Positions 1 to 10,523 of a stretch of 64,000 nucleotides of DNA are shown in pieces (within the stretch, counting starts at the first letter, position 1; the number at the start of each line of letters is the position of its first letter). The notes under the pieces are model-generated. The model worked only from the letters and a program-made list of their open reading frames with translations. It made no database searches and had not been told where the DNA came from. Origin of the DNA: JAXLQL01 sp046331625 (GTDB lineage: Bacteria > Acidobacteriota > Terriglobia > Bryobacterales > Bryobacteraceae). A program made the translations under genes and the position numbers. Where the stretch lies: contig JAXLQL010000021.1 of the NCBI GenBank assembly GCA_046331625.1, positions 1 to 64,000 of the forward strand, read 5' to 3'.

Positions 1-18
1 CGCGATCACGTGATCGCG
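1..18. repeat. Perfect 18-bp palindrome at window edge
   Basis: The first 18 bases read CGCGATCACGTGATCGCG and are identical to their own reverse complement. The site lies about 90 bp beyond the 3' end of the toxin gene on the minus strand. It could be an operator or part of a terminator stem belonging to a gene outside the window. There is no T-tract beside it. Confidence 0.4.
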
Positions 19-106
19 GCCTCATTGAGCGTCCCGAAGCAAGCTTGCGCCGCACCGCCGATGATCGCGTTTCCGCGATTCATCTGATCGCTAGCGGACC
101 CGGCCA

Positions 107-355
107 TCAGCGATAAGCGTCCTTGCGCTTCTTAACGGCATGGACTCGCAGCGTGTCAGGATGCTCTTCAGTGAATCGAACTCGATAATCACCGGCGCGA
201 AGGCGCTTCTCTCCGGCCCGGTTCTGGAGTTCCTTCACGTCGCCCAAACCATGCTCCGCAAAACGGTGGATCGCGGTCAAGACGTTCATTGCGATGTGTC
301 GCGGGATGGAGCGGATGCCGGCCTTGGCGTCTTCAGAAATGACACTTCGCTTCAA
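107..355 (-). CDS. RelE/ParE-family toxin
   Basis: This 82-residue basic protein resembles the RelE/ParE toxin superfamily. It has an N-terminal helix pair (AIHRFAEHGLGDVKEL) followed by the strand motif R-AGDYRVRF typical of the RelE beta sheet, and a C-terminal V-KRKDAYR tail. Family members are ribosome-dependent mRNA interferases or gyrase poisons; which applies here is not visible. The reading frame is closed upstream by a stop, and the only usable start is TTG at 355. The gene follows the putative antitoxin by 32 bp on the same strand, as in a toxin-antitoxin operon. Confidence 0.72.
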   Translation of the reverse strand: MKRSVISEDAKAGIRSIPRHIAMNVLTAIHRFAEHGLGDVKELQNRAGEKRLRAGDYRVRFTEEHPDTLRVHAVKKRKDAYR

Positions 356-387
356 GCCGCCGGATGCTTGGCGGCACTACCGCGAAC

Positions 388-663
388 CTAATCCATGGTA
401 AAGCCGAGGTCGGCCACCACCTGCTCGAACGGAATCCCATCGTTGTGCTGAAACCAGGCTTTCGAGCGGGCCACCGTGGCCTCTTCTTCAACGCCGATTT
501 CCTCATCCTCGATATCGTGGACCATGACTTCGAGAAGCTGGACCACCGCTGCCAACTCTCCAGCGTCAAGCTGGCCGATCAACCGGTGGGCTCTTGCTTC
601 GAGCGCGGATGTCAACTCGATTCCCGAGCTGCGAACCTGGACAGACATGCACCCATTGAGCAT
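388..663 (-). CDS. Putative antitoxin partner of RelE/ParE-type toxin
   Basis: This 91-residue acidic protein sits directly upstream of the RelE-like gene on the same strand. The central part (TSALEARAHRLIGQL followed by ELAAVVQLLEVM) is predicted helical. The C-terminal half is rich in Glu and Asp, as expected for the segment that wraps a basic toxin. An alternative ATG five codons in (MSVQ) would give 86 residues. The family is assigned by position and composition rather than by a recognised DNA-binding motif. The pair is probably autoregulated, but no clear operator was found. Confidence 0.6.
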   Translation of the reverse strand: MLNGCMSVQVRSSGIELTSALEARAHRLIGQLDAGELAAVVQLLEVMVHDIEDEEIGVEEEATVARSKAWFQHNDGIPFEQVVADLGFTMD

Positions 664-1019
664 GCTCGCAAGGACTGCCGGTCCCGGTCAACAGGTCAGG
701 TTTGGACTGGGTCTCGCCTCCGGCTGCGTACGCTGTTGACGAGATCCGGGAAAGTCCTGATTCGGATCCGTCAGTCGAAGCAAAGAGGCATTGCGGCAGA
801 AGGTCAACGCCAAGAAGCCCCTGAGCGGGGCTGACCGGCTTGCTTTAGGCTAGTAAGGAGGAGCATCACGGCGTCGAAGCGCGGCGGGACTGAAGTCCCG
901 CGCAGGCTAAAGCCTGCCCCACAAGTCCAAGCTTGGTTCACGACTCCAAACCTGGATCCAGATTCCGAACCTGCATCACAATGCCACAAAGTGTGCCCGC
1001 AATTCAATAAAGCATCACG
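664..1019. other. Intergenic region, divergent promoters expected
   Basis: This 356-bp gap separates the minus-strand antitoxin from the plus-strand mutase gene, so it should hold both promoters. The one recognisable element is a copy of the dispersed two-hairpin repeat at 884-923. No convincing -35/-10 pair, riboswitch or small gene was seen. Confidence 0.5.
884..923 (-). repeat. Dispersed two-hairpin repeat, copy 1
   Basis: This reverse-oriented copy contains GCGGGACTGAAGTCCCGC followed by GCAGGCTAAAGCCTGC and CCCACA. Each palindrome can form a 7-8 bp stem with a very short loop. It is the only copy outside the 15.8-31.7 kb region. Confidence 0.9.
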
Positions 1020-2525
<1,506 letters not shown>

Positions 2526-3220
2526 GGTGATCGCCGGACCGGGAAGTAGCGCCTGAGCTAAGGTGTTTGGGGGAGCGGGGCTGGGGCGGGGCTGGGACGT
2601 GCCTGGGGGGCGAGATTACGTCTGCTGCGAGGGAAAGTAACGGAAGATAGGGTACTGTTGGTACTAGAGCCTGATCGTGGCCGATCGCTAAGAAAATACG
2701 ATATTTACGGATGGCGTAGGTGAAAGTCTGACAATTGATACCTACACGTGGGTGGTTTGGCAGTTGACATCGGCCTACAAAAAGCGTCAGACTGGGAAAG
2801 TTCGCGCACCCGCGTAAGTGCCAAGAGGGTTCCGCAATCTGGGACTCAGACGGCGTAAGCCTGCCCGGAGGAGGGCAAGGCAGCCACTGAGCCGCGGCCA
2901 CCCCTCGGAGGACCTTGGCAGGTGTGCCGGTTCTTCGCTCGAATCGGACCACCCATTACCGCAGGTTTCCGCCGTCTTCGCCGCCCAACAAGACAGCAGC
3001 CCGTGAGTTATGTCGGAGGCCACACTTTTCACAGAACGAACGTGTCGGCGTGGTAGGGTCACTCGCCCAGTGACTGGTACCTCGCAGATTCGGTACTGGA
3101 ACTCCGAGCCTCTTTTTCCCAAAGTAATTATCCGTACTATTAAGCCTGAGACATGTGTTGCGGGCTCGCATGGCGAGCCTACTACTGCCCGCGCAGAGCG
3201 GGGTTTTTGAGAGGAGCAAC
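2526..3220. other. Long intergenic region upstream of secreted-protein/export genes
   Basis: About 695 bp separate the mutase from the next gene. A TTGACA hexamer lies at 2764-2769 but lacks a good -10 at normal spacing. A TACTAT hexamer near 3135 could be the -10 of a promoter nearer the gene. The element GGTACT is repeated 9 nt apart near 2650, and GGTACC/GGTACT occur about 16 nt apart near 3080. The short open frames here look like chance. No known riboswitch could be fitted. Confidence 0.45.
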
Positions 3221-3799
3221 GTGCAGAGACTGACTGGTCTGAGGATCGTGGCTATCGCCTTGGCGGGTTCGCTGCTGTGGGCGCAAACTCCGTTGAAGAT
3301 CCGCCCGACGCGGGGTGACGGAGCTTTCAACAATCTCAAGTCCGGTTTGGGACAAGAACTGGAAGTGGAAGTCCGGGACGAAAACGACAGGCCGGTTTCG
3401 GGCGCCGAGGTGACGTTCCTGGTCCCGATCGGCGGGGCGGGTGGGTCGTTCCCTGGCAGCGGCAGCACCTACAAGACCACAACGGACGAGTCTGGCGCGG
3501 CAAAGGCTCCGGCGCTGCGGCTGAATCCGGTGGAAGGGCGCTTCAACATCAAAGTGACTGCTACCAAGGGCGACCGTACCGGGACTGCTGTGCTTTCGCA
3601 GGTATCCACGAGCGCGGGCGGAGCAGTAGGCAAGCCTGGGATCGGCAAGGGCCGCCTGCTGCTGGGCGTGGCTGGGACTGCGGCTTCGGTCGGGATTCTG
3701 CTGGCGACGCGGTCCGGTGGTGGCGGGTCGTCATCGACTCCGGCGCGGCCGCCGACAACGCTCTCGGTGGGTGCGATCGCCGTGGGAGGTCCGCGGTAG
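3221..3799 (+). CDS. Secreted Ig-like-domain protein of unknown function
   Basis: The protein is 192 residues from a GTG start at 3221, chosen because GAGAGGAG lies just upstream; an in-frame ATG at 3155 lacks such a site. A signal peptide (LRIVAIALAGSLLWAQ) precedes a domain around residues 25-125 with the pattern EVEVRDENDRPVSGAEVTFLVP and TTTDESGAAKAPALRL. This is the bacterial Ig-like/carboxypeptidase-regulatory fold seen in surface proteins. Residues about 145-165 form a Gly-rich hydrophobic segment (LLLGVAGTAASVGILLA) that may insert in a membrane, followed by a Gly/Ser/Pro linker. It heads a co-directional run of export genes, so an envelope role is likely. Confidence 0.6.
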   Translation: MQRLTGLRIVAIALAGSLLWAQTPLKIRPTRGDGAFNNLKSGLGQELEVEVRDENDRPVSGAEVTFLVPIGGAGGSFPGSGSTYKTTTDESGAAKAPALRLNPVEGRFNIKVTATKGDRTGTAVLSQVSTSAGGAVGKPGIGKGRLLLGVAGTAASVGILLATRSGGGGSSSTPARPPTTLSVGAIAVGGPR

Positions 3800-3808
3800 G
3801 CGGGAGCG

Positions 3809-4777
3809 ATGACCATGCGCAAGATTCTTACCAGTATCCTTATCATCGCTGCCGCGAGTTCGGCGGCAGTACGCGGACCGGTTCAGGGCTATGTGGTCGA
3901 TGCGCGGATCCATGCGGTTCGGGCGATCAATGGAATTCCTGGGGCGGCAGTGCTCAGTGAGCCACTGGCGCTGGGGCGCTCTGTGGATGCGGGCGTGTTC
4001 GCGGATGCAGGCGTCGGCGTGCCCGTTGGCGTGATCGTCACCGAGGGCCGAGTGGCGGTGGTGCGCGATCTCGATGGGCAGCCTGTGGTGGAGATGCTCG
4101 AAGGGGCGATCGCGAATGTGGACCTGATGGCGATCGATGCGGCGGGCAAGTCGGCTGTGGTGGTTTCGAAGGCGGCGGCGAAGATCCAATTCATTGACGG
4201 GCTTTCAGGTGGCGCACACGTGGATGCAGCGATTTCGCTGGGGGACCTGGCTGCTCGGGTGCGGGCGGTGGTGGTAGTCGATGCGAAGCGCGCGACGCTG
4301 GCGGTGGGCGATCCCGATGGCGGGGTTTATCTGGTGGGTCGCGAGGGCGCGATGGAAATGGTGGCTCGCGGTTCGGGGGTGAGTGCGTTGGCTGCGCTGC
4401 CCAGGGCTGCTGGATTGGTGTTCGCCGACCAGACTTCGCACCAGGTGATGCGGACCTACGGCATCTCGGGCGGAGCGGCGGTTTCGGTGCTGGCATCGGA
4501 GCGCGACGGTGTGGCTGAGCCGGTAGGGCTATCGGTGGTGGGCCACCGGGCGTACGTGGTGGATGCCGGGAACCAGAACATTCTCGCCATTGATCTCGAT
4601 AGTAATCTCCCCGATAAAGGAATAGAACTCAGTGCGGTTCCGTCCCGGGCGCAAGCGATGGACGGCGGCAATACCGTGGTGCTGACCGAAGTTGGCGATT
4701 CTCCCTTGCTGCTGCTCGACACCACGGCTGATCCGAAGGTTTTCTTTGTACCGGCGGCGGCAGTGCAACAACAATAA
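3809..4777 (+). CDS. Secreted beta-propeller-like protein, unknown function
   Basis: This 322-residue protein has an N-terminal signal peptide (KILTSILIIAAASSAA, cleavage probably near residue 20). Repeated blade-like segments follow, such as GYVVDARIHAVRAINGI, VVVVDAKRATLAVGDPDG, GLVFADQTSHQVMRTYGI and AYVVDAGNQNILAIDLD. This periodicity fits a YncE/NHL-type propeller. No catalytic motif was seen. The ATG at 3809 follows a GGGAG ribosome site, 9 bp after the preceding gene, suggesting one transcript. It ends in VQQQ. Confidence 0.55.
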   Translation: MTMRKILTSILIIAAASSAAVRGPVQGYVVDARIHAVRAINGIPGAAVLSEPLALGRSVDAGVFADAGVGVPVGVIVTEGRVAVVRDLDGQPVVEMLEGAIANVDLMAIDAAGKSAVVVSKAAAKIQFIDGLSGGAHVDAAISLGDLAARVRAVVVVDAKRATLAVGDPDGGVYLVGREGAMEMVARGSGVSALAALPRAAGLVFADQTSHQVMRTYGISGGAAVSVLASERDGVAEPVGLSVVGHRAYVVDAGNQNILAIDLDSNLPDKGIELSAVPSRAQAMDGGNTVVLTEVGDSPLLLLDTTADPKVFFVPAAAVQQQ

Positions 4778-4835
4778 TAAGATTCGATTCGATAAGTTTG
4801 ACTTTGTGTCAAGAGAAGATTTCCGAGGAGACTGA

Positions 4836-7001
4836 ATGCGGTTTACGGACCTCAAATGGATCACGTTCGCGGTGCTGGCAACCTCGCTGGCGCAAACGGC
4901 TGCGGCCCAGACGCCCCAGTTCGTCTATTCCTACCGCCCGCCTACGCAGAACGGGCTGGTGCAGGTTGCGCCCAACGGCACGGTCAACATCGGCGCGGTG
5001 TCGGTGGGCAAAGACGTCACGATCACCTTCATCGCGGAAAACCAGGGTCCCACGCCGTGGACCATCAACAAGGCCACGGTGAGCGGCGGGCCGTACACGC
5101 TGACGGGCAACATTCCGCAGTTGGTGAATCCGCAGTCGGCCGGGTTGGTGAATATCAACTTCAAGCCCACGGCGCCGGACAATTCGCTGGGGCGGTTGCA
5201 ACTGGAACTGACCAACACAGGAACCACGGTGCAGGTGGTGTTCTTCCTCGACGGGCGCGGCGTTGCGCCGGATTTCGCGACTTCGTATGCGTTCCCCAAC
5301 GGCAACCAGACGACGATCGCGGCCGGCGGTACGATCACATTCGAACAAGTAACGCTCAACACTACGCTGACGGCGACGTTTTTCATCAACAATCGGGGAA
5401 CGGGTCCGGGTACGATTTCGGGAGTTACCGTGACCGGTAACGGATTCACAGTGACGGGCCTTCCGTTGTTGCCGGCCGCGGTGGCGCCGGGCGATGCCAC
5501 TACGTCACTGCGATTCAATATCAATTTCACGCCGCGCGATCGGGGCAGCTTCCCGGGGACCTTGCGGATCGATTTCGACGGAGCTCCCAGCCGGACGTTC
5601 ACGCTGGCGGGGCAAGGTGCGGGTCCTTCGCTGACGTATCAGTACGTCTCGGGCAGCGACCTTCGTGACGTGCTTGCGAACGGCGCGATCCCGGTGCCGG
5701 ATACGGCGGTGGGCGCGAACCAATCGGTGACGGTGGTGATCCGCAATGGCGGCACGGTTGCGACTCAGGTGGGGACGATCCTGCTGACGGGAACGGATCT
5801 GGCGCTGACGCAGTTGCCTCCGTTGCCGGCGAATCTCGGCGTGGGCGAGTCCCTGCGGTTCGGGATCCAATTTGCTCCCAAAGTGGCGGGCGCGGTGGAA
5901 GGTACGCTGCGCGTCGACAACACGACGTTCCGGGTGACCACCAACGGGCTGGGCGCGAAGTTCGCGTTCCAAGCCACGGTGGGATCGGTGACGCAGGAAA
6001 TCGGCGGTGGCGGGACGTTGAACTTCCCGAACACGGTGGTGGGCGCTTCGGCTGCGGCGACCATCGAGATCCGCAATGACGGCACGCGTGCGGGAAATAT
6101 CTCGGGAATTTCGGCGGCTCCGGCGGTGTTCACGCTGGCCGGCCTGCCTGCTCTTCCGCTGAGCGTGAATCCTGGACAAAGCGTGCAGGTGCGGGTGCAG
6201 TTCGCGCCGCAGGCTCTGGGTAATGTTGCGGGGACGCTCCAGATCGACGACGTGACGCTGAATCTGCGCGGTGTCGGCGGCAATCCGCCCGCGCTGCCGG
6301 CGGCTACGTTCTCGGGGCTTACCGACACGGCGAATCCGCTGGACCAACCTACGGTCAGCCTGCAGCTCAACTCGGCTTATCCTTACGACCTCACCGGTAC
6401 GCTGACGCTCGCGTTCACTTCGGGGTCGGTAGTGGACGATCCGGCGATTCAGTTCTCGAGCGGCGGGCGCACGGTCGCGTTCCGGGTTCCGGCGAACACG
6501 CGCGACGTACTGTTCGGACAGCAGGGTGCGCGCCAGGTGCAGTTCCAGACGGGGACGATCGCGGGCGACATCCAGGTGATCGCGAACTTCCTGGTGGGCC
6601 AGGTGAGCCTCACTGGCCAAGGCGCGGCTGCGCCTCCCACCAAGTCAGTTACGATCGCGCAGGGGCCGCCGCAGATTCGCAACGTGCGGCTGGGCACGGT
6701 GTCCACGGCCGCGTTCGAGATCCTGGTGACGGGATTCACCTCCACTCGGAGCGTGCAGACCATCAATCTTACTTTCACAGGCGTATCGGGAGCGAATCTC
6801 CAGACGACGACTCTCCAAGCCAACGTCGAAGGGCCATTCTCGGCGTGGTATCAGAACGCCGCATCGCAGCCTTTCGGCAGCCAGTTCACCGCGTCGATCA
6901 CGGTCGGCGTGAACGGCGACATATCCGCCGTGCAGTCGGTGTCGGTCACGGCAGCCAATGCCCGGGGCACGTCATCGGCGCAAACCGTCAGTTTGAGGTA
7001 G
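4836..7001 (+). CDS. Choice-of-anchor-D (ASH/HYDIN-like) repeat secreted protein
   Basis: This 721-residue exported protein begins with a signal peptide ending near TAAAQ. The mature part is built of four or five roughly 110-residue Ig-like repeats. Each has the signature G-I-VG--VTI-I-N-GT--G-I and ends LPP-L---PG-S--F-I-F-P---G---GTL-I. Repeat joins are visible at LDGRGVAP, LAGQGAGP, VTTNGLGA and LRGVGGNP. This is the ASH/choice-of-anchor-D architecture of bacterial surface proteins. The C-terminal 230 residues form a different beta-rich domain. GAGGAG precedes the ATG. Together with its two upstream neighbours it may be a cell-surface or secreted assembly linked to the exporter downstream. 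Confidence 0.72.
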   Translation: MRFTDLKWITFAVLATSLAQTAAAQTPQFVYSYRPPTQNGLVQVAPNGTVNIGAVSVGKDVTITFIAENQGPTPWTINKATVSGGPYTLTGNIPQLVNPQSAGLVNINFKPTAPDNSLGRLQLELTNTGTTVQVVFFLDGRGVAPDFATSYAFPNGNQTTIAAGGTITFEQVTLNTTLTATFFINNRGTGPGTISGVTVTGNGFTVTGLPLLPAAVAPGDATTSLRFNINFTPRDRGSFPGTLRIDFDGAPSRTFTLAGQGAGPSLTYQYVSGSDLRDVLANGAIPVPDTAVGANQSVTVVIRNGGTVATQVGTILLTGTDLALTQLPPLPANLGVGESLRFGIQFAPKVAGAVEGTLRVDNTTFRVTTNGLGAKFAFQATVGSVTQEIGGGGTLNFPNTVVGASAAATIEIRNDGTRAGNISGISAAPAVFTLAGLPALPLSVNPGQSVQVRVQFAPQALGNVAGTLQIDDVTLNLRGVGGNPPALPAATFSGLTDTANPLDQPTVSLQLNSAYPYDLTGTLTLAFTSGSVVDDPAIQFSSGGRTVAFRVPANTRDVLFGQQGARQVQFQTGTIAGDIQVIANFLVGQVSLTGQGAAAPPTKSVTIAQGPPQIRNVRLGTVSTAAFEILVTGFTSTRSVQTINLTFTGVSGANLQTTTLQANVEGPFSAWYQNAASQPFGSQFTASITVGVNGDISAVQSVSVTAANARGTSSAQTVSLR

Positions 7002-7008
7002 CCAGACG

Positions 7009-8031
7009 ATGAATAGACCTCTGATCCTTGCAGCGTGCGTCCTTGCCGCAGCCTCCATGGCTGCCGACCAACCTGCCGCCAAGCCGGTGGCGAAGTCCAC
7101 AACCGTACCCCCGGCGACGGCTTCGGTTGTCGCGCCACCGATGTCGAACGAGCAGGCTCGCGACGTGGTGATCGGTCCGGAAGACACGATCTCGATTGTG
7201 GCGCTCGACGCCGAGGAGATCAGCAAGACTTGGCGGGTCAGTTCCGTGGGCGAATTGAACCTGCCGATGATCGGGCGGATCAAGGCCGGCGGCATGTCGG
7301 TGCGGCAGCTCGAAAACGAGATCGTGCTGCGCATGAAAAAGTATCTGCACAATCCGCAGGTGACCGTGTTCGTGTCGGAGTTCCGCTCGCAGCCGGTGAA
7401 CGTCACGGGCGCGGTGGCGCATCCGGGGATCGTGCAACTGGCGGGTCCGAAATCGTTGCTCGATGTGCTGGTGATGGCGGGCGGTCCGATCAAGGAATCG
7501 GGTCCCATCGTCACGGTCACGCGGCCGATCGCGAGCGCTGGCGAGATTCCGCTGAAGCAAGCCCGCAAGGATTCGACGGGCAAGTTCAGCGTCGCCGAGC
7601 TCAACCTGAAGGAAGTGATGGCCGGTGAGAGCACGGGATCGACGCTGGTGATCACACCGCACGACGTGGTCTCGGTGGGAGAGGCGGCACAACCGCGCAT
7701 GGTGCACATCACCGGCGACGTGGGCAAGCCCGGCGCCATCGAGCTGACCACTCGCGATTCCATTTCCCTGGTGCGCGCCATGGCTTTCGCCGGTGGCGTG
7801 ACCCGCACCGCCAAGCCCGCTAACACGGTGGTGATGCACGTCAACCCCGACGGCACACGGACCTCGATTGCAAAGATCGACCTGAAGCGTGTATTGGCCG
7901 GCAAAGCACAAGACATCGAGCTGGTGGCTGGAGACATCGTAGTGATTCCGTCGAGTGTGCTCGGAACGTACCTCCAGACCGCCGCCGGATCGGCCATCAC
8001 CACGGGCATCTGGGTTTTGGCCCGCTACTAG
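7009..8031 (+). CDS. Polysaccharide export outer-membrane protein (Wza-like, SLBB domains)
   Basis: This 340-residue protein has a signal peptide (PLILAACVLAAASMAA). A poly-export domain follows at about residues 50-125, with GPEDTISIVALDAEEISKTW, GELNLPMIGRIKAGGMSV and NPQVTVFVSEF. Two SLBB domains follow, starting at PVNVTGAVAHPGIVQL and RMVHITGDVGKPGAIEL. This is the Wza/KpsD/GumB family, which forms the outer-membrane channel for capsule or exopolysaccharide. There is no lipobox cysteine, so it is unlikely to be a Wza-type lipoprotein. It lies 7 bp after the preceding gene and 152 bp before the BY-kinase, its expected partner. Confidence 0.88.
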   Translation: MNRPLILAACVLAAASMAADQPAAKPVAKSTTVPPATASVVAPPMSNEQARDVVIGPEDTISIVALDAEEISKTWRVSSVGELNLPMIGRIKAGGMSVRQLENEIVLRMKKYLHNPQVTVFVSEFRSQPVNVTGAVAHPGIVQLAGPKSLLDVLVMAGGPIKESGPIVTVTRPIASAGEIPLKQARKDSTGKFSVAELNLKEVMAGESTGSTLVITPHDVVSVGEAAQPRMVHITGDVGKPGAIELTTRDSISLVRAMAFAGGVTRTAKPANTVVMHVNPDGTRTSIAKIDLKRVLAGKAQDIELVAGDIVVIPSSVLGTYLQTAAGSAITTGIWVLARY

Positions 8032-8051
8032 ACCCGCTTTTAGAGAAGATT

Positions 8052-8072
8052 CACCCGGTGAGACAACGGGTG
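8052..8072 (+). other. Hairpin between exporter and BY-kinase genes
   Basis: CACCCG at 8052-8057 pairs with CGGGTG at 8067-8072 across a 9-nt loop. There is no following T-tract, so a classic terminator is unlikely. It may be an mRNA processing or stability element within the transcript. Confidence 0.35.
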
Positions 8073-8183
8073 GCAGGTTCAGGAGAGTGAGAGAGAAGAT
8101 CGAAAAAACAAGAGGGCAATGGATCACCTCAGGCGCGGTTGTCAATGAAGCGCCAGAAGCCTTGACCCGAAAGGAAAACTGGA

Positions 8184-10523
8184 ATGGGTAGTTATCCCTA
8201 CGAAACGGACCGAAATTTGGCGCTGCCTGTACCTTTGGCCAACTCTCCCCAACGGATCGTATATCTCGAACCGATGGACGCACCGTCCGCCGCGCAGACG
8301 AACCAGAAACGAGGCCTCGTCGAGTACTGGCAGTTGCTCAGGAACCGGAAGTGGACTCTGCTCCTATTCGCCCTGCTAGGCGTTGGTGCGGCGTATCTCA
8401 TCAGCTACCGCCAAGTGCCCGTTTTCCAGGCGCGCACCACGATGGAGTTGCAGGAAGGCAATGCCACCGCTTCGATCCTGGGCAAGGACCTCGGCCTCGA
8501 CTCCAACGTAAACGACGCCTATGTCCAGACGCAGATTCGAATTCTGCAAAGCAACACGCTGCGCCAGCGTGTGCTCCAGCGGCTGAAGGACAACCATGGA
8601 GAAGACGTCTCCTCTACCAGCCCGCCGCCCGCGCTGCGTCCGCTGCTGCCCGGCATTACCGGGACCGCGCACGTACGCACGGAGCCGGCCGCCGCGCCCT
8701 CCGCCGCTGACGCGAAACTCGCCGGCGCCACCGTCACGGTGCGAATGCTCGGCACTTCCCGCATCATCGAAATTCTGTGCGATTCCTCAGAGCCCAAGAT
8801 GGCTTCGGCTTTCGCCAACACGCTCGCCCGCGAGTACATGGATTCGAACCTCGAAGCTCGCTGGGGCAGTGCGCAGCGCACGTCCGATTGGCTCAACAAA
8901 CAGCTCCAGGATCTGCGCGTCAAGCTCGAGCAATCGGAAACGCAACTGCAAAACTACACCCGCGGCTCGGGTCTGATCCTCGCCAACGAGCAAGGCCAGG
9001 ACAACGTGCAGCAGGAAAAGCTCCGCCAACTGCAGGCCGAATACTCCCGCGCCGAAGCCGAGCGCGTGTCGCGCCAGTCGGTGTACGAAGTGGCCATGAA
9101 CACCTCGGCCGACACGATTCCGCAGGTGCTCGACAACGGCCGTCTCGGCGCTCTCACCACCAAGCTCGCTGAACTGCGCCGCGAAATGGCCGAGCTCAGC
9201 ACCGCGCTCACTGCGCAGCATCCGCGCGTGTTGCGCATCCAGGCCCAGATCAACGAAGTGGAAGCCACCTTCCGGCGCGAGCGCGACGCTATCGTCGCTC
9301 GCATCAAGAACGAGTTCGAGCAGGCCGCCCGCCGCGAGAAGATGCTCGAAGACGCCTACCGCAAGCAGATGCAGGCCGTCTCGGATTCCTCCACCAAGGC
9401 CATCTACTACGGCATCCTGAAGCGGGAAGTGGAAACCAACCGCCGCCTCTATGACGAACTGCTCCAGAAGGTCAAGGAAGTCGGCATCGGCGCTACCCTG
9501 CAGGCGAGCAACGTGCGCGTGCTCGATCCGGCCGAACTGCCCCGCGCTCCTTACAAGCCGAACTACATGAACAACCTCGCCTTGGGCTTGGCCTCGGGCC
9601 TGCTGCTCGGTTGCCTGTTCGTCTTCACCCAGTCATACGTCAATCGGAGCCTCAACGCTCCGGGTGAGGCGTCGTACTACCTCAACGTTCCCGAACTCGG
9701 CGTTATCCCGTCATCGGATGCGGTGCAGATCCAGAAGAAGCTGCCCCAAGGCGACGAGAAGAACGCGGCCGGATTGCTCCCGCTCAAGGAAGGAGCCAAC
9801 GGCAATTGGAGTCCGGTCAACGAGAGCGTGGAGCTGGTCACTTGGCAGGACCGTCCGTCGGTTCTCGCCGAGTCCTACCGCAGCACGCTCGCTTCGATCC
9901 TCTCGGCGAAGGGTCCCAAGGATCGCCCGCGGGTGATCCTGGTCACCAGCGTCGACCGCGGCGAAGGCAAGAGCACCACGGTTTCGAATCTCGGCATCGC
10001 CCTGGCGGAAATCAACCAGCGCGTGCTGCTGCTCGACGCCGACCTGCGCAAGCCGCACATGCACAAGATCTTCAATCTCCCCAACGCGTGGGGATTGAGC
10101 AACCTGCTGCGCGAGCGGATCTCGCTCGCCGATAGCCCGATCGAAGCGCTGGTGAAGCCCACCGAGATCGAAGGTCTCTATGTGCTGCCCTCCGGGCCCG
10201 GAACGGTCAGCATCGCCAACCTGCTCTACTCCAACCGCATGGGCGAGCTGCTCGAACGCGTGCGCGAGGAGTTCGACACGATCCTCATCGATACGCCGCC
10301 CATGCTGCATCTCTCCGATGCCCGCGTGCTCGGCCGGCTTGCCGAAGGCGCCATCCTCGTGATCCGCGCCGGGCGCACCACCCGCGACGCCGCCCTGGCC
10401 GCCAAACAGCGCCTGGTCGACGACGGGATCAACGTACTCGGAACGGTTTTGAATGACTGGAATCCCAAGGACAAGAACAAGTACGGCTACTATCGCTACA
10501 GCTACACGAACGACGACAAGTAG
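8184..10523 (+). CDS. Polysaccharide biosynthesis tyrosine autokinase (Wzc-type chain-length regulator)
   Basis: This 779-residue inner-membrane protein controls polymer length and export through autophosphorylation. The N-terminal Wzz domain is flanked by transmembrane segments near residues 52-72 (WTLLLFALLGVGAAYLI) and about 455-480 (LALGLASGLLLGCLFVF), with a long coiled coil between. The cytoplasmic kinase has Walker A DRGEGKSTT and Walker A' VLLLDADLRKP near residues 590-625, and Walker B ILIDTPP. The C terminus carries a Tyr cluster (YGYYRYSY) that is the usual autophosphorylation site. AAGGAAAA precedes the ATG. It should pair with the Wza-like protein upstream. Confidence 0.93.
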   Translation: MGSYPYETDRNLALPVPLANSPQRIVYLEPMDAPSAAQTNQKRGLVEYWQLLRNRKWTLLLFALLGVGAAYLISYRQVPVFQARTTMELQEGNATASILGKDLGLDSNVNDAYVQTQIRILQSNTLRQRVLQRLKDNHGEDVSSTSPPPALRPLLPGITGTAHVRTEPAAAPSAADAKLAGATVTVRMLGTSRIIEILCDSSEPKMASAFANTLAREYMDSNLEARWGSAQRTSDWLNKQLQDLRVKLEQSETQLQNYTRGSGLILANEQGQDNVQQEKLRQLQAEYSRAEAERVSRQSVYEVAMNTSADTIPQVLDNGRLGALTTKLAELRREMAELSTALTAQHPRVLRIQAQINEVEATFRRERDAIVARIKNEFEQAARREKMLEDAYRKQMQAVSDSSTKAIYYGILKREVETNRRLYDELLQKVKEVGIGATLQASNVRVLDPAELPRAPYKPNYMNNLALGLASGLLLGCLFVFTQSYVNRSLNAPGEASYYLNVPELGVIPSSDAVQIQKKLPQGDEKNAAGLLPLKEGANGNWSPVNESVELVTWQDRPSVLAESYRSTLASILSAKGPKDRPRVILVTSVDRGEGKSTTVSNLGIALAEINQRVLLLDADLRKPHMHKIFNLPNAWGLSNLLRERISLADSPIEALVKPTEIEGLYVLPSGPGTVSIANLLYSNRMGELLERVREEFDTILIDTPPMLHLSDARVLGRLAEGAILVIRAGRTTRDAALAAKQRLVDDGINVLGTVLNDWNPKDKNKYGYYRYSYTNDDK

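Noticed and set aside
2818..3122. Short open frames in the long leader
   Set aside because: Both strands show overlapping short frames with no ribosome sites and no domain-like sequence, as expected by chance in GC-rich DNA.
2526..3220. Cyclic-di-GMP or cobalamin riboswitch
   Set aside because: A few matching words (GCCACTG, GGGACTCAGAC) were seen, but the conserved cores and pairing of either class could not be assembled.
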